Under the pieces are notes generated by a model. It saw nothing but the letters and a program-made list of their open reading frames with translations, was not told where the DNA came from and did not search any database. Positions 51,630-60,250 of a stretch of 64,000 bases of DNA are shown in pieces. The translations under genes were made by a program, and so were the position numbers. The DNA lies in the NCBI RefSeq assembly GCF_003076275.1, contig NZ_CP029064.1:2552501-2616500 (forward strand), in the 5' to 3' direction. The DNA is from Microbulbifer sp. A4B17. GTDB lineage: Bacteria > Pseudomonadota > Gammaproteobacteria > Pseudomonadales > Cellvibrionaceae. How positions within the stretch are numbered: the stretch's first letter is position 1; each line of letters starts with the position of its first letter.

Positions 51630-52035
51630 AAATACCTTTCTTCTGGGCACGGCCCTTCTCGCCGGTGTAGTCGCTTGGGTGTGGTCTGAATTTTCAAAAA
51701 GCTATGAATTGATTGCAATAGCCAGCGATCCCGCACTGTCAGCGGAGCGTGGATTCTCTGATGCGGAAGATGATTTCATTCATAACCGGGCTAAGTTCGT
51801 GGATGTTTATTCTCCAGGGGTTGGCCATGTAACGCCCGGGATACTAGAAGAAGACTTGCAAGGTAAGTATGCTGAGTTCAGGCCTCAGGAAATATTTTTC
51901 CTATGTGGAACCGGCTTCCATAAAGAAGGTTACGCTCTGGATAGCGGGCAGCACGAACACAATAAATTTTATGCTCAAGCATACAATGCCAAGTTATTGG
52001 AGCTCATCAGCAGTTCAGCCCAGCGCTATGACTGA
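51604..52035 (+). CDS. Membrane-anchored hypothetical protein, partner of the CLCA_X gene
   Basis: A 143-residue frame starting with GTG at 51604 inside the end of the previous gene. An N-terminal hydrophobic helix (FLLGTALLAGVVAWVW) is followed by an acidic domain with no recognised family. Translational coupling suggests it works with the metallopeptidase-like protein, perhaps as a membrane anchor or substrate. Confidence is moderate because the start is unusual. Confidence 0.5.
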   Translation: METITSTLRNTFLLGTALLAGVVAWVWSEFSKSYELIAIASDPALSAERGFSDAEDDFIHNRAKFVDVYSPGVGHVTPGILEEDLQGKYAEFRPQEIFFLCGTGFHKEGYALDSGQHEHNKFYAQAYNAKLLELISSSAQRYD

Positions 52036-52125
52036 ACGAATACACATCTCTTCAACTAACTATATTAGGCATTGCTCATTGTGGTAATTTGCTCCACAAC
52101 CAGTTTGCATACAGCTAATGTCTTC

Positions 52126-52824
52126 ATGAGCCAAAAACCTCCCACACAATCCAACATCCTGATCGTTGAAGACGATCGTGGTCTCAACGACCAGCTCTGC
52201 GAAATGATCCAAAGCGCAGGATACCAGGTCAACGCCTGCTTTGATGGCAATACCGCATTGCTGGAGGCTGCCAAGCAACAACCTCAATTAATTTTGCTCG
52301 ATTTGATGCTGCCGGAAATGGACGGTATTTCTCTACTCAAAATTTTACGCAAAACCAGTCAGGTTCCGGTCATCATCCTGACTGCCAAGGGCGCTGAAGA
52401 GGAGAGAATCGCAGGCTTTCGCCATGGAGCAGATGATTATGTGGCCAAGCCATTTAACAAGACCGAGCTGTTACTGAGAGTTGAGGCACTATTGCGCCGC
52501 AGTCAACCAGTGATGATGGAGGCAGTCCACCACACAGAAATCGACAACCTGCAACTCGATTTGAACGCTCAGCAAGCATTCACCGGCGATCTGGCAATTG
52601 ACTTTACCGCGACCCAGTTTAAATTGTTGTGGGAGTTAGCGGTTCACCGGGGAGAGGTATTGAGCAAAGCCTATCTCTCACAACAGGTTCTCAACCGTAC
52701 TCTGGGTGCCTATGACCGCAGTTTGGATATGCACTTGAGTCGAATCAGGCGCAAGCTGACCGGAGCAGGATGGCGTGGAGACCGGCTACAAACAGTACAT
52801 GGCAGAGGGTACTGTTTGAAATGA
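52126..52824 (+). CDS. OmpR-family response regulator
   Basis: The protein has 232 residues from the ATG at 52126. The receiver domain (about 10-120) shows ILIVEDDRGLNDQL, the phospho-acceptor in LILLDLMLPEMDG, VIILTAKG and GADDYVAKPFNKTEL. The winged helix (about 135-232) has FTATQFKLLWELAVHRGEVL and DRSLDMHLSRIRRKL. Its end overlaps the histidine kinase gene by four bases. The nearby TonB receptor operon makes it a candidate regulator of that system. Confidence 0.9.
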   Translation: MSQKPPTQSNILIVEDDRGLNDQLCEMIQSAGYQVNACFDGNTALLEAAKQQPQLILLDLMLPEMDGISLLKILRKTSQVPVIILTAKGAEEERIAGFRHGADDYVAKPFNKTELLLRVEALLRRSQPVMMEAVHHTEIDNLQLDLNAQQAFTGDLAIDFTATQFKLLWELAVHRGEVLSKAYLSQQVLNRTLGAYDRSLDMHLSRIRRKLTGAGWRGDRLQTVHGRGYCLK

Positions 52825-54179
52825 ACCGCAAACTTTTATGGAAACTATGCCTTCTAATTACTGCGGGCATTGTCACTCTCTTTTACCTGATCAATTCCCT
52901 GACTATTCGCACCGAGGAGCAGATGAGCATGCTGGAGGCATCTCATCGAGAGGAATTGAAACAGTGGGGCAAGGAGGCGGAAGCGCGGTTTCTCTCCAGC
53001 AACGAAGGTGAACTAGAGCAATGGTTAAAAGAATTACAGGAGAAGGAAAACACCTGGGCCACAGTTACCCAATATGAGTTAACCCATGTAGCTGGTAAGA
53101 GGGGTAATGAACATCGCTACATCGGCTATAACCTCGGTCGGGATGTGGACTGGAAGGTCCACCTGTATTTTAAAGAAAACCCGGTGATGGAAATTCCTTT
53201 TGCAACCAAGCAAACCAGTCTCTTGGTACTTCTTCCCGATAGGATGCGCCCCGGCAGCTACTGGAAAACAACGCGACTCCTGCTGCAAATACTCCTACCA
53301 ATGGGAATCCTAGCTTTAGTTTCCGTGATGCTCTATCGCCATATTATGCACCCGCTGCGCAAACTTGAGCAGGCAACGCGGGAGTTTAGTCGGGGAAACT
53401 TTGATGTTCGAGTACACCACCAATTGGGAAATCGTGACGATGAGATTTCTGAATTAGCCAAAACTTTTGATCAAATGGCGACTCGGATAGGAGAGCAAAT
53501 CGTCAACCAGCGCCAGCTAATCGCGGATCTATCTCACGAACTGAGAACTCCACTCACCCGACTGGATATTGCCATAGAGGGAGCTGGCGCAAGTCACGCT
53601 GATGATAAAAATATCCAGAGGATTCAGCGGGAGTCTGCTCATATCAGGCGCCTGGTAGATGATACCCTCACCCTTGCCTGGCTGGATAACGAACAGCCTT
53701 CTACAGGTATCGAAGACTTGGACCTGGTCGATCTTATCGATGTGATTGTTGAGGATGCCCGTTTCGAATTTCCCGATCGTACTATCTGCACTCATTTACC
53801 AGACTCGGCTGAAATAAGACAATCTAATCACAAGGCAGTAGGACAAGCCTTGGAAAATATCTTGCGCAACGCTATGCGCTATACCCCGAAGGGGCAAGCC
53901 GTTCATGTCCTTCTGGAAGGAAATACGAAAAACAGATTTGTTATTAATATTGAAGACTCTGGCCCCGGAGTTCCCGAAGCACTACTGGACAGTATCTTTA
54001 AGCCTTTTTTCCGCGCAGATCAGTCTCGCACATCAAAATCGAAAAATTTCGGATTAGGTCTGGCACTGGCGCAACGCCAGCTACATAGCGTGGGCGGAAC
54101 CGTAGAAGCCTCCAACCGCTCTGTAGGAGGATTGTGTATGAGAGTAACTCTCCCCACTCAATCTTTGGAGCCTGCATAA
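52821..54179 (+). CDS. Sensor histidine kinase
   Basis: The protein has 452 residues from the ATG at 52821. An N-terminal helix (WKLCLLITAGIVTLFYLI), periplasmic segment (about 35-155) and second helix precede a HAMP domain (MLYRHIMHPLRKLEQATREF). The HisKA box is LIADLSHELRTPLTRLDIAI with the phosphorylated His, and the ATPase domain has VGQALENILRNAMRYTP, INIEDSGPGVPEALLDSIFK and FGLGLALAQRQLHSVGG. It forms the partner of the preceding OmpR-type regulator. The signal sensed is unknown. Confidence 0.9.
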   Translation: MNRKLLWKLCLLITAGIVTLFYLINSLTIRTEEQMSMLEASHREELKQWGKEAEARFLSSNEGELEQWLKELQEKENTWATVTQYELTHVAGKRGNEHRYIGYNLGRDVDWKVHLYFKENPVMEIPFATKQTSLLVLLPDRMRPGSYWKTTRLLLQILLPMGILALVSVMLYRHIMHPLRKLEQATREFSRGNFDVRVHHQLGNRDDEISELAKTFDQMATRIGEQIVNQRQLIADLSHELRTPLTRLDIAIEGAGASHADDKNIQRIQRESAHIRRLVDDTLTLAWLDNEQPSTGIEDLDLVDLIDVIVEDARFEFPDRTICTHLPDSAEIRQSNHKAVGQALENILRNAMRYTPKGQAVHVLLEGNTKNRFVINIEDSGPGVPEALLDSIFKPFFRADQSRTSKSKNFGLGLALAQRQLHSVGGTVEASNRSVGGLCMRVTLPTQSLEPA

Positions 54180-54247
54180 GGTAACTCTCCAACACACTGA
54201 TGCAACTAAATGTAACAAATGCAACACTGCTGTACTTCACAGTCGTC

Positions 54248-54266
54248 AATAGGAATAATTCGCATT
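54248..54266. promoter_or_regulatory. Fur box candidate before the TonB receptor
   Basis: AATAGGAATAATTCGCATT, read on the other strand, matches AATGAGAATTATTCTCATT at 16 of 19 positions. It lies 32 bases before the TonB receptor start, where it would overlap the promoter, as expected for iron-repressed uptake genes. Confidence 0.65.
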
Positions 54267-54297
54267 TGCAAATAAGTAACTCTGTGAAGGACAGCCG

Positions 54298-56289
54298 ATG
54301 GCCCGCAACATTTCCCACAATAAATACGCGTTACTCCCCTTGATGGTATCCAGTGCCCTGGCCTCTGGCATTAGCCAGGCACAGGAAGTGCAAAAGCAAG
54401 AAGACAACGCTGAAGCCGCGATGGAAACTGTAGTAGTTGTCGGCGTGGCGACTGATACCGAGATCACGCCAGAAGAACTCGATAAGCAGCAGGCAAATGA
54501 TCTTAGCGATGTCTTCCGCCAGATTCCGTCTGTGTCTGTTGGTGGATCGCTGGGTATTGCACAAAAAGTCTATATCCGTGGCATGGAAGATACGCTCCTC
54601 AACGTTACCGTTGATGGCGCCCCACAAACCAGTACCCTCTTCCACCATATTGGCCGAGTATCCATTGAGCCTGAGTTGCTGCAGAAAGTTGAGGTGCAAG
54701 CTGGAGCGGGTGAAGCTACCAGCGGTGCCGGCGCCATTGGAGGTGCAATCCGCTTTAAGACCAAAGAGGCCGATGACCTGCTTGATGAGGGCGAGCAGTT
54801 TGGCGCAATAGTAAAAGGTTCTTATTTCAGCAATGATGGCGAAAAAGCCAGTGCTTCGGTTTACGGCAAACTCACTGACAATTGGGGACTGCTTGGGTCA
54901 TTTGTGACCGTTGATCGCGATGATATGGAAGATGGCGACGGTGACACTATCTATGGCACAGCTTCCGAACAGGATTTCGCTTTCATAAAATTGAGTGGCG
55001 ATTTATCTGAAAATCAAAAGCTGAATATCAGCTTTGAACAGCGGGAAGAATCCGGAGAGTTCAGCGCTCGTCCCAATTGGCCTGCCCTTCAGAATGAGAC
55101 TCTATATCCGCTGGATGCTGAGCGCCAGACCTTTGTTGTCAACCACCAATATTCTCCCAGCGCACTGATTAATCTGGAGACAACGGTTTACCACACCAAG
55201 TCAGAGGTGTGGCGCGAGCTGTATGACTACAGCGCTTCTGTGGAATCCCTTGGCTTTGACTTGCGCAATACCAGCAGTATCGGCCAGCATACCCTCACCT
55301 ACGGCATCGAAGCCCGTGAGGATGAAGTGGAAGGCCTGGAAGGCGGCCTCTACTCCTGGCTCGAAGAGGGGCAGGTTCGCAGTGCTTACGTTCAGGACCA
55401 TTGGCAGGCAACAGACGCTCTGTTACTGAGTTTTGGACTGCGCTACGACGAGTATGAGTTAGAGCAGGTAACCCATGATGATGAGACCGACAGCCAGGGC
55501 TTCAGCCCCAATATTGGTATGAGTTATTCGCTTACCGATGCACTCACCTTTACTGCCGGTCATGCAACAGCGATGCGCGGCAAAGAAGTTGGAGATGGGT
55601 TTACTCTGTGGTCGGCAACTCTTGATCCTGACCTTGATGCTGAGACCGTCGACAACACCGAGCTTGGGTTAGAATATAGCCAGGGCGGCCTTGGACTGAA
55701 GGCTGCCGTCTACCGCAGCACTATCGATGATGTTATTTTCGATCAGGTAGGGGGCGATATTTACTACGAAAATGTTGGTGAACTGGAGACTGAAGGTTTC
55801 GAACTCAGCGCCTCTTATGCATGGGATCGGGTATTCATCAGCGCTGCTTTCAGTCACAATGATTCCGAACTCAACGGAAATACTGTAGAGGGTTATGAAC
55901 ACAATGGCCTGGCCAATGCCCGCGGCAACACCTGGAACCTAACCGGCAACTATGCCATTACACCTAAGTTAGAACTGGGTTGGAACTACACTCTGGTACA
56001 AGACCTGAATGATATTGAGGTCTTACAGCGTGCAGTAGAAATTGGCTGGATTGACACCACCCAAACAGTTGACAAGCCCGGTTATCAGGTACACGACATT
56101 TACCTGCATTGGGAACCCCTGGCAGATGACAGCCTGAATCTGAACTTAGCAATACAGAACGTGTTTAATGAGCACTATCGGGATCACTCCAGCGTTGCTG
56201 ATTATAGCGATGTTCCCGGCTGGGGTAGCGTAGCCGGAATTTATGAGGCAGGCCGGGACATCCGACTGTCAGTAGACTACCGCTTCTAA
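54298..56289 (+). CDS. TonB-dependent outer-membrane receptor
   Basis: The protein has 663 residues. A signal peptide (to about residue 29) precedes a plug domain with METVVVVGVATDTEITPEEL (TonB-box-like and start), DVFRQIPSVSVGGSLGIAQK, RGMEDTLLNVTVDGAPQ and VEVQAGAGEATSGAGAIGGA. The barrel ends in GRDIRLSVDYRF with the terminal Phe. The plug and barrel patterns fit haem or siderophore receptors of the catecholate/colicin I receptor type. A Fur-like box just upstream and a PepSY membrane protein gene downstream suggest iron uptake. Confidence 0.9.
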   Translation: MARNISHNKYALLPLMVSSALASGISQAQEVQKQEDNAEAAMETVVVVGVATDTEITPEELDKQQANDLSDVFRQIPSVSVGGSLGIAQKVYIRGMEDTLLNVTVDGAPQTSTLFHHIGRVSIEPELLQKVEVQAGAGEATSGAGAIGGAIRFKTKEADDLLDEGEQFGAIVKGSYFSNDGEKASASVYGKLTDNWGLLGSFVTVDRDDMEDGDGDTIYGTASEQDFAFIKLSGDLSENQKLNISFEQREESGEFSARPNWPALQNETLYPLDAERQTFVVNHQYSPSALINLETTVYHTKSEVWRELYDYSASVESLGFDLRNTSSIGQHTLTYGIEAREDEVEGLEGGLYSWLEEGQVRSAYVQDHWQATDALLLSFGLRYDEYELEQVTHDDETDSQGFSPNIGMSYSLTDALTFTAGHATAMRGKEVGDGFTLWSATLDPDLDAETVDNTELGLEYSQGGLGLKAAVYRSTIDDVIFDQVGGDIYYENVGELETEGFELSASYAWDRVFISAAFSHNDSELNGNTVEGYEHNGLANARGNTWNLTGNYAITPKLELGWNYTLVQDLNDIEVLQRAVEIGWIDTTQTVDKPGYQVHDIYLHWEPLADDSLNLNLAIQNVFNEHYRDHSSVADYSDVPGWGSVAGIYEAGRDIRLSVDYRF

Positions 56290-56313
56290 TTTGTTTAACT
56301 TGATTTATTATCA

Positions 56314-56344
56314 GGGCGCAATGCATTTGCATTGCGCCCTTTGT
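56314..56344 (+). terminator. Rho-independent terminator after the TonB receptor
   Basis: GGGCGCAATGCA and TGCATTGCGCCC make a perfect 12-bp stem, followed by TTTGTT. It lies 25 bases past the receptor stop and directly before the ATG of the PepSY gene, so it may act as an attenuator between the two. Confidence 0.75.
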
Positions 56345-56349
56345 TGCCT

Positions 56350-56910
56350 ATGAAATCCAGAAACCGTTTACTGTGGATCAAACTCCACACCTACTTTTCC
56401 TGCTTTTTTTTACCCATTGCGATTTTGTATATCGCTACTGGCGTGCTCTATCTATTCGATATAGAAGGCGGTGTCGATGAACAATTTGAGTACTCCGTTT
56501 CACTTCCCAAAGGCTTGCCCAGCAATGAGCAAGAGACCCTGAATATTATCTCTCCTATTGTTCAGCCCAAAGAGGTATCATTACCGGCAGATTTCTATTT
56601 GGAAGATGAGTGGATTGGCTGGTATGGCTACAAGCGCCAAGTCTATTTGGAGCCAAGCCAGGATAAGCAATCAGCGATACTCCATGTAAAAGAACACGAT
56701 CTATGGCATCAATTTCTGCTGATACATAAAGGTCATGCCGGGCCACTTTTCTGGTTTTCAGCAATTATGCTTGGTGCAAGCCTGCTGTTTAGCCTGATTA
56801 GTGGGTTGGTGGTTGCCTTTGCGGTACCCAAATTTAGGAAGATATCCTTGCAATTTACCCTGCTGGGCTTTGTATTCCTGGTGGGTGCATTTTCTCTCGG
56901 TAACTATTGA
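56350..56910 (+). CDS. PepSY-type membrane protein
   Basis: A 186-residue protein from ATG 56350 (a TTG at 56332 falls inside the terminator stem). It has the iron-operon PepSY_TM layout: LLWIKLHTYFSCFFLPIAIL with the His-bearing first helix, a periplasmic segment (about 45-120), then LWHQFLLIHKGHAGPLFWFSAIMLG with further histidines and two more helices. It may help reduce or release iron from the ferric substrate of the adjacent receptor. A terminator separates the two genes. Confidence 0.72.
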   Translation: MKSRNRLLWIKLHTYFSCFFLPIAILYIATGVLYLFDIEGGVDEQFEYSVSLPKGLPSNEQETLNIISPIVQPKEVSLPADFYLEDEWIGWYGYKRQVYLEPSQDKQSAILHVKEHDLWHQFLLIHKGHAGPLFWFSAIMLGASLLFSLISGLVVAFAVPKFRKISLQFTLLGFVFLVGAFSLGNY

Positions 56911-57035
56911 GACAGGTTGTAGTTTCAGGCAGGGATTTAGATTCCTGCCTGAAACTTAGATTCGTCGCTGCTAACAGTTCCTAATCAGTCGTGGGCACCC
57001 AGCTATTACGCTCTAAACCATCATCCCCTGAAGGA

Positions 57036-57845
57036 TTAAAATCTGTAACTCAACATCAATGACACACGACTGGAACTATCTGTCTCCACTATAGGGCTAT
57101 TACTAATCTCATCGCCATACCAGGTTTGATACACTCCTCCCATCAGCATTAGCTTTGGACTGACGTTATAACCCACTTGCAGACCCAGCCGGGTAATAAT
57201 ATCCGCATCAGCTTCGTACGCTGCCCGATCTTGAGTTACTTCATCAAGATCTACACCATAGTAGTAATCCAACGCGCCAGCACTCTGCCAGCTAACTGTT
57301 AAATCGGGCTTAATAATCCATTTTTGATGCCTGTAAGGCAAGCTGTAGCCTGCTGAAAAGCTATAGCCATCGTGAGTGTTACTGACATCTTGTGCGATTC
57401 CAACCTTCCAAAGGCCTACTGGGCTTTTATAGTCCATTGATAAGTTAGCAAGAATCGCCAGATCCAACTCTTCCATATCACTGAGTTCATCGCTGTCACC
57501 TCTATCCCTATCGCCAGCGAAATCACCACCAACGCCCAACTTCACACGAAGCCGGTTATCCCGATACAAATCAGCACCAAGCTCAAAACCTTGAAGGTAA
57601 AAACGCTTATAACGGGCTGAAAGTATTGGAAATACATTATTCTGCTCTTCCCCTCCAACGTAGATCGACTCAACGCTGAAAGTCCCGACGCCGACAGAAA
57701 AGCTTGATTCATCCTGCCGCGGTGACTGCTTAATATCCTCATTCGCCAAAGACGAGCCAGATAACACTGCACCAAAAAGCGCAGCGCATACAGTCAGAGT
57801 TGGAGACAGGGAGTTCTTACTGTTTTGATTTTGCAAACTAGACAT
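57036..57845 (-). CDS. MipA/OmpV-family outer-membrane protein
   Basis: A 269-residue outer-membrane beta-barrel protein with a signal peptide (SPTLTVCAALFGAVLSGSSLA). The start of the mature part, SSFSVGVGTFSVESIYVGGE, the strand ARYKRFYLQGFELGADLY and the end SSRVSLMLSYRF fit the MipA/OmpV family. Some members are scaffolds for murein enzymes or antibiotic-related porins. It is followed by a two-component system on the same strand upstream, which may control it. Confidence 0.85.
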   Translation of the reverse strand: MSSLQNQNSKNSLSPTLTVCAALFGAVLSGSSLANEDIKQSPRQDESSFSVGVGTFSVESIYVGGEEQNNVFPILSARYKRFYLQGFELGADLYRDNRLRVKLGVGGDFAGDRDRGDSDELSDMEELDLAILANLSMDYKSPVGLWKVGIAQDVSNTHDGYSFSAGYSLPYRHQKWIIKPDLTVSWQSAGALDYYYGVDLDEVTQDRAAYEADADIITRLGLQVGYNVSPKLMLMGGVYQTWYGDEISNSPIVETDSSSRVSLMLSYRF

Positions 57846-57931
57846 GTTTAATCCTAAGTTGAACTGGCTAAACTTCCGTTAATTCTGAGTGTGATTCTAA
57901 GGAGACAAAGGTAAACGTTAAGTAAACAAAC

Positions 57932-59185
57932 TTATCCCCAGGCCAGATTAACTGTTAAGTATTGTTCATCTTGGTTAAAAGAAAATGTCCACTGCTGCTG
58001 ATCAGCCACTTGCTTCAGGATATGAAGACCTAAACCGAAGCCCCGCCCTTCCCCTCTACCAAAGTGCACCTGCTGGTCTGGCAATATTGGGTTCTGAACC
58101 CGAATTCCATTTGCATCAAAATCAATATCGATACTTCCTTCCAGGGTGTGCTCAAAGGCATTCCGGAACAGATTGGTTATGGCGATATCCAATAAAACCT
58201 GTGCTTGCCTCAAGGTAATTGAGGAGTCCGAATTTAGATTAACCTGTACATCGCGCGGACCCAGAAGATATTTAAGCTGCTCAACACGGCTCTGAATCAT
58301 ACTGCTAAGGTCAAATTCTGTTGGTTCAAAATTTGCCTTACTTTGAGAAAGGAGCAGCAGAGCTTGTGTTAATTGGGTCATCTGTTCATAAGAGCGTTCT
58401 ATTTGCTCCAGCTGTGTATCGATCGATTTACCATTATTTAGTCTCACCTTCACAACATGTAAGGCACTGCCAATAGTCGCCAGAGGCGTTCTCAATTCAT
58501 GGCTCGCATTTTGTAAGAATTGCTTTTCCTGCTCTTGATGATTCCACACCTGCCTTAATGACTCCTGTAATACCAGCCCCACACGACCAAATTCATCCTT
58601 TCTTTGTTCTAAAGAGTCTGGAATCGGGATCAATTTATATCTACTACCCTGTGCAAATTTCTCCAGATCTTTTAATGGTGTTATTACCTGCCTTGCAAGG
58701 ATGAGCGGCACACTTAAAGCGAAAATCAGGGTTAAAAAGATAGGGACGAGAATTTCAGCTTCTATTCTTTTATACTTAGTGGGTATCGCTGCTTCTTCTA
58801 TTTTTATCACAAAGTAAGTTGTCTTCAGAGCATTTTCAGCATAGGGCATAATGGCCAAATAATATCTCTCGTCAATTAACTCCCTACTAAAGTGCACCCT
58901 TTCTTCTTCATTGGCGGTTTCCTTTAAAACCTGCTGCGCCATAACTGGCAATGAGCTGTAGTCGTTATATATTTGAAGCTGCGCAAAAAAAGGATCATCA
59001 ATAACACCTCCAGCCTCAACAATCCGTTTCTCTGCGACCGAAATCAGAGTCGTCCCCAAGGCGCGCTTGATCGTTCTGACTTTGGATTTCTCGATAATTA
59101 TTACACTACCCGCAATAACGATGGCAAGAATCCAAATATAGTGAAAGAAAAATTTCCTCCGGATGGAGCTGTCAATTGCCATCAT
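57932..59185 (-). CDS. Sensor histidine kinase
   Basis: The protein has 417 residues from the ATG at 59185, which overlaps the regulator stop by 14 bases and has GGGGAAG upstream. Two membrane helices (IWILAIVIAGSVIII and IFLTLIFALSVPLILA) flank a sensor region. HAMP-like QVITPLKDLEKFAQGS is followed by FLQNASHELRTPLATIGSAL (phospho-His) and the ATPase N-box LLDIAITNLFRNAFEH with GRGFGLGLHILKQVADQ. It pairs with the OmpR-type regulator at 59172-59885. Confidence 0.88.
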   Translation of the reverse strand: MMAIDSSIRRKFFFHYIWILAIVIAGSVIIIEKSKVRTIKRALGTTLISVAEKRIVEAGGVIDDPFFAQLQIYNDYSSLPVMAQQVLKETANEEERVHFSRELIDERYYLAIMPYAENALKTTYFVIKIEEAAIPTKYKRIEAEILVPIFLTLIFALSVPLILARQVITPLKDLEKFAQGSRYKLIPIPDSLEQRKDEFGRVGLVLQESLRQVWNHQEQEKQFLQNASHELRTPLATIGSALHVVKVRLNNGKSIDTQLEQIERSYEQMTQLTQALLLLSQSKANFEPTEFDLSSMIQSRVEQLKYLLGPRDVQVNLNSDSSITLRQAQVLLDIAITNLFRNAFEHTLEGSIDIDFDANGIRVQNPILPDQQVHFGRGEGRGFGLGLHILKQVADQQQWTFSFNQDEQYLTVNLAWG

Positions 59186-59885
59186 CACGCTTCCCCAGAA
59201 TAACACCCTTCCCTCTGATAGTATGAAGCAGTGGAATACTAAAACCCTTATCAATCCCCTGCCGCAGCCGATACAGATGAACTTTAATGACATCAGATTC
59301 AGGGGAAAGAACCTGCCATAAATGCTGTTCAATTTTTTCTTTAGTAACCAGTTTTGGGCTCTGTTGCATCAAAAACACGAGTAATTCCCAACAAATTGGA
59401 GGCAGGTTAATTCTCTTTCCTTGCCGTATGACTTCATGGGTTTCCAAATTAACTTCCAGGTCTTCAACTTTATATCGGGTCTGGATCACGCGTCGTTTTA
59501 TTGAGAGAGACCGAATACGTGCGACAAGTTCAAGCATCTCGAAAGGTTTGACTAAATAGTCGTCGCCTCCAGATCGAAAACCTGTGATTTTATCATCCAG
59601 CTGATCTAACGCTGTCAGCATTAATATTGGTGTAGTTTTTCCTGCACTACGAAGTTTAGAACTCACCTCGAAACCACTTCTACCGGGCATTAGGACATCG
59701 AGAACTATCACATCGAAGTCCTGTTTTAAGGCCAGCTCAGTAGCCATAATCCCATTATCTGTGTAGTCACATCGAATATTGTACTCTTCGAGGCTCTCGA
59801 TGATATTGGCTGCCAGAGCGTGATTGTCTTCAGCTAAGAGTATCAATAATGGCGTTTTGCAATCAGGTCCCATTGATTTCGTCAC
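59172..59885 (-). CDS. OmpR-family response regulator
   Basis: The protein has 237 residues with a GTG start at 59885, or 233 from an ATG at 59873. The receiver domain shows LILLAEDNHALAANII, DVIVLDVLMPGRSGFEV (phosphoacceptor), LMLTALDQ and GGDDYLVKPFEMLELV. The DNA-binding domain has INLPPICWELLVFLMQQSPK and VIKVHLYRLRQGID. Together with the overlapping kinase gene and the MipA/OmpV gene downstream it forms a QseBC-like arrangement, which is known near MipA-type genes. Confidence 0.88.
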   Translation of the reverse strand: MTKSMGPDCKTPLLILLAEDNHALAANIIESLEEYNIRCDYTDNGIMATELALKQDFDVIVLDVLMPGRSGFEVSSKLRSAGKTTPILMLTALDQLDDKITGFRSGGDDYLVKPFEMLELVARIRSLSIKRRVIQTRYKVEDLEVNLETHEVIRQGKRINLPPICWELLVFLMQQSPKLVTKEKIEQHLWQVLSPESDVIKVHLYRLRQGIDKGFSIPLLHTIRGKGVILGKRDDGN

Positions 59886-60078
59886 TCAAAAAGTTCTCAA
59901 TTAATCTGGAATGATAAGGCTCAATGGGTAAACGGTAAGTAAACAAGTGTAAAAGTGACGAAATTTTAACCACCCGTATAAAGCTTGCCTACGAGTAGAC
60001 CTGACTGCAAATACGTGATCTATAGATCCTCTCCCCAAAAGGCTATTCGATTACCGACTTGCAATTTTAGGGACTTTA

Positions 60079-60250
60079 GGAGCCTATGAATAACTCCATG
60101 ATGCCACTGGCTTGCAGGGCGGGTCTTGAAGGCCACAGCAGCTGCGTTGCAGCTCTTGCAAAGGACTAAGGCCATTCGCAGCCAGATGCTGCCTAGCATC
60201 TGTAGCCTTCAAGACCCGCAAAGGTATTACGGAGTTATGCAGGATCTGTT
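60079..60250. repeat. MITE-like element, degenerate copy
   Basis: About 170 bases: left end GGAGCCTATGAATAACTCCA (one mismatch to the consensus terminal repeat), internal GGGTCTTGAAGGCC and GTAGCCTTCAAGACCCGC arms, and a degraded right end GGAGTTATGCAGGATCTG. It is the third copy in the window after 4170-4268 and 48266-48528, and again abuts a gene end (the serine hydrolase stop at 60250). Confidence 0.75.
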
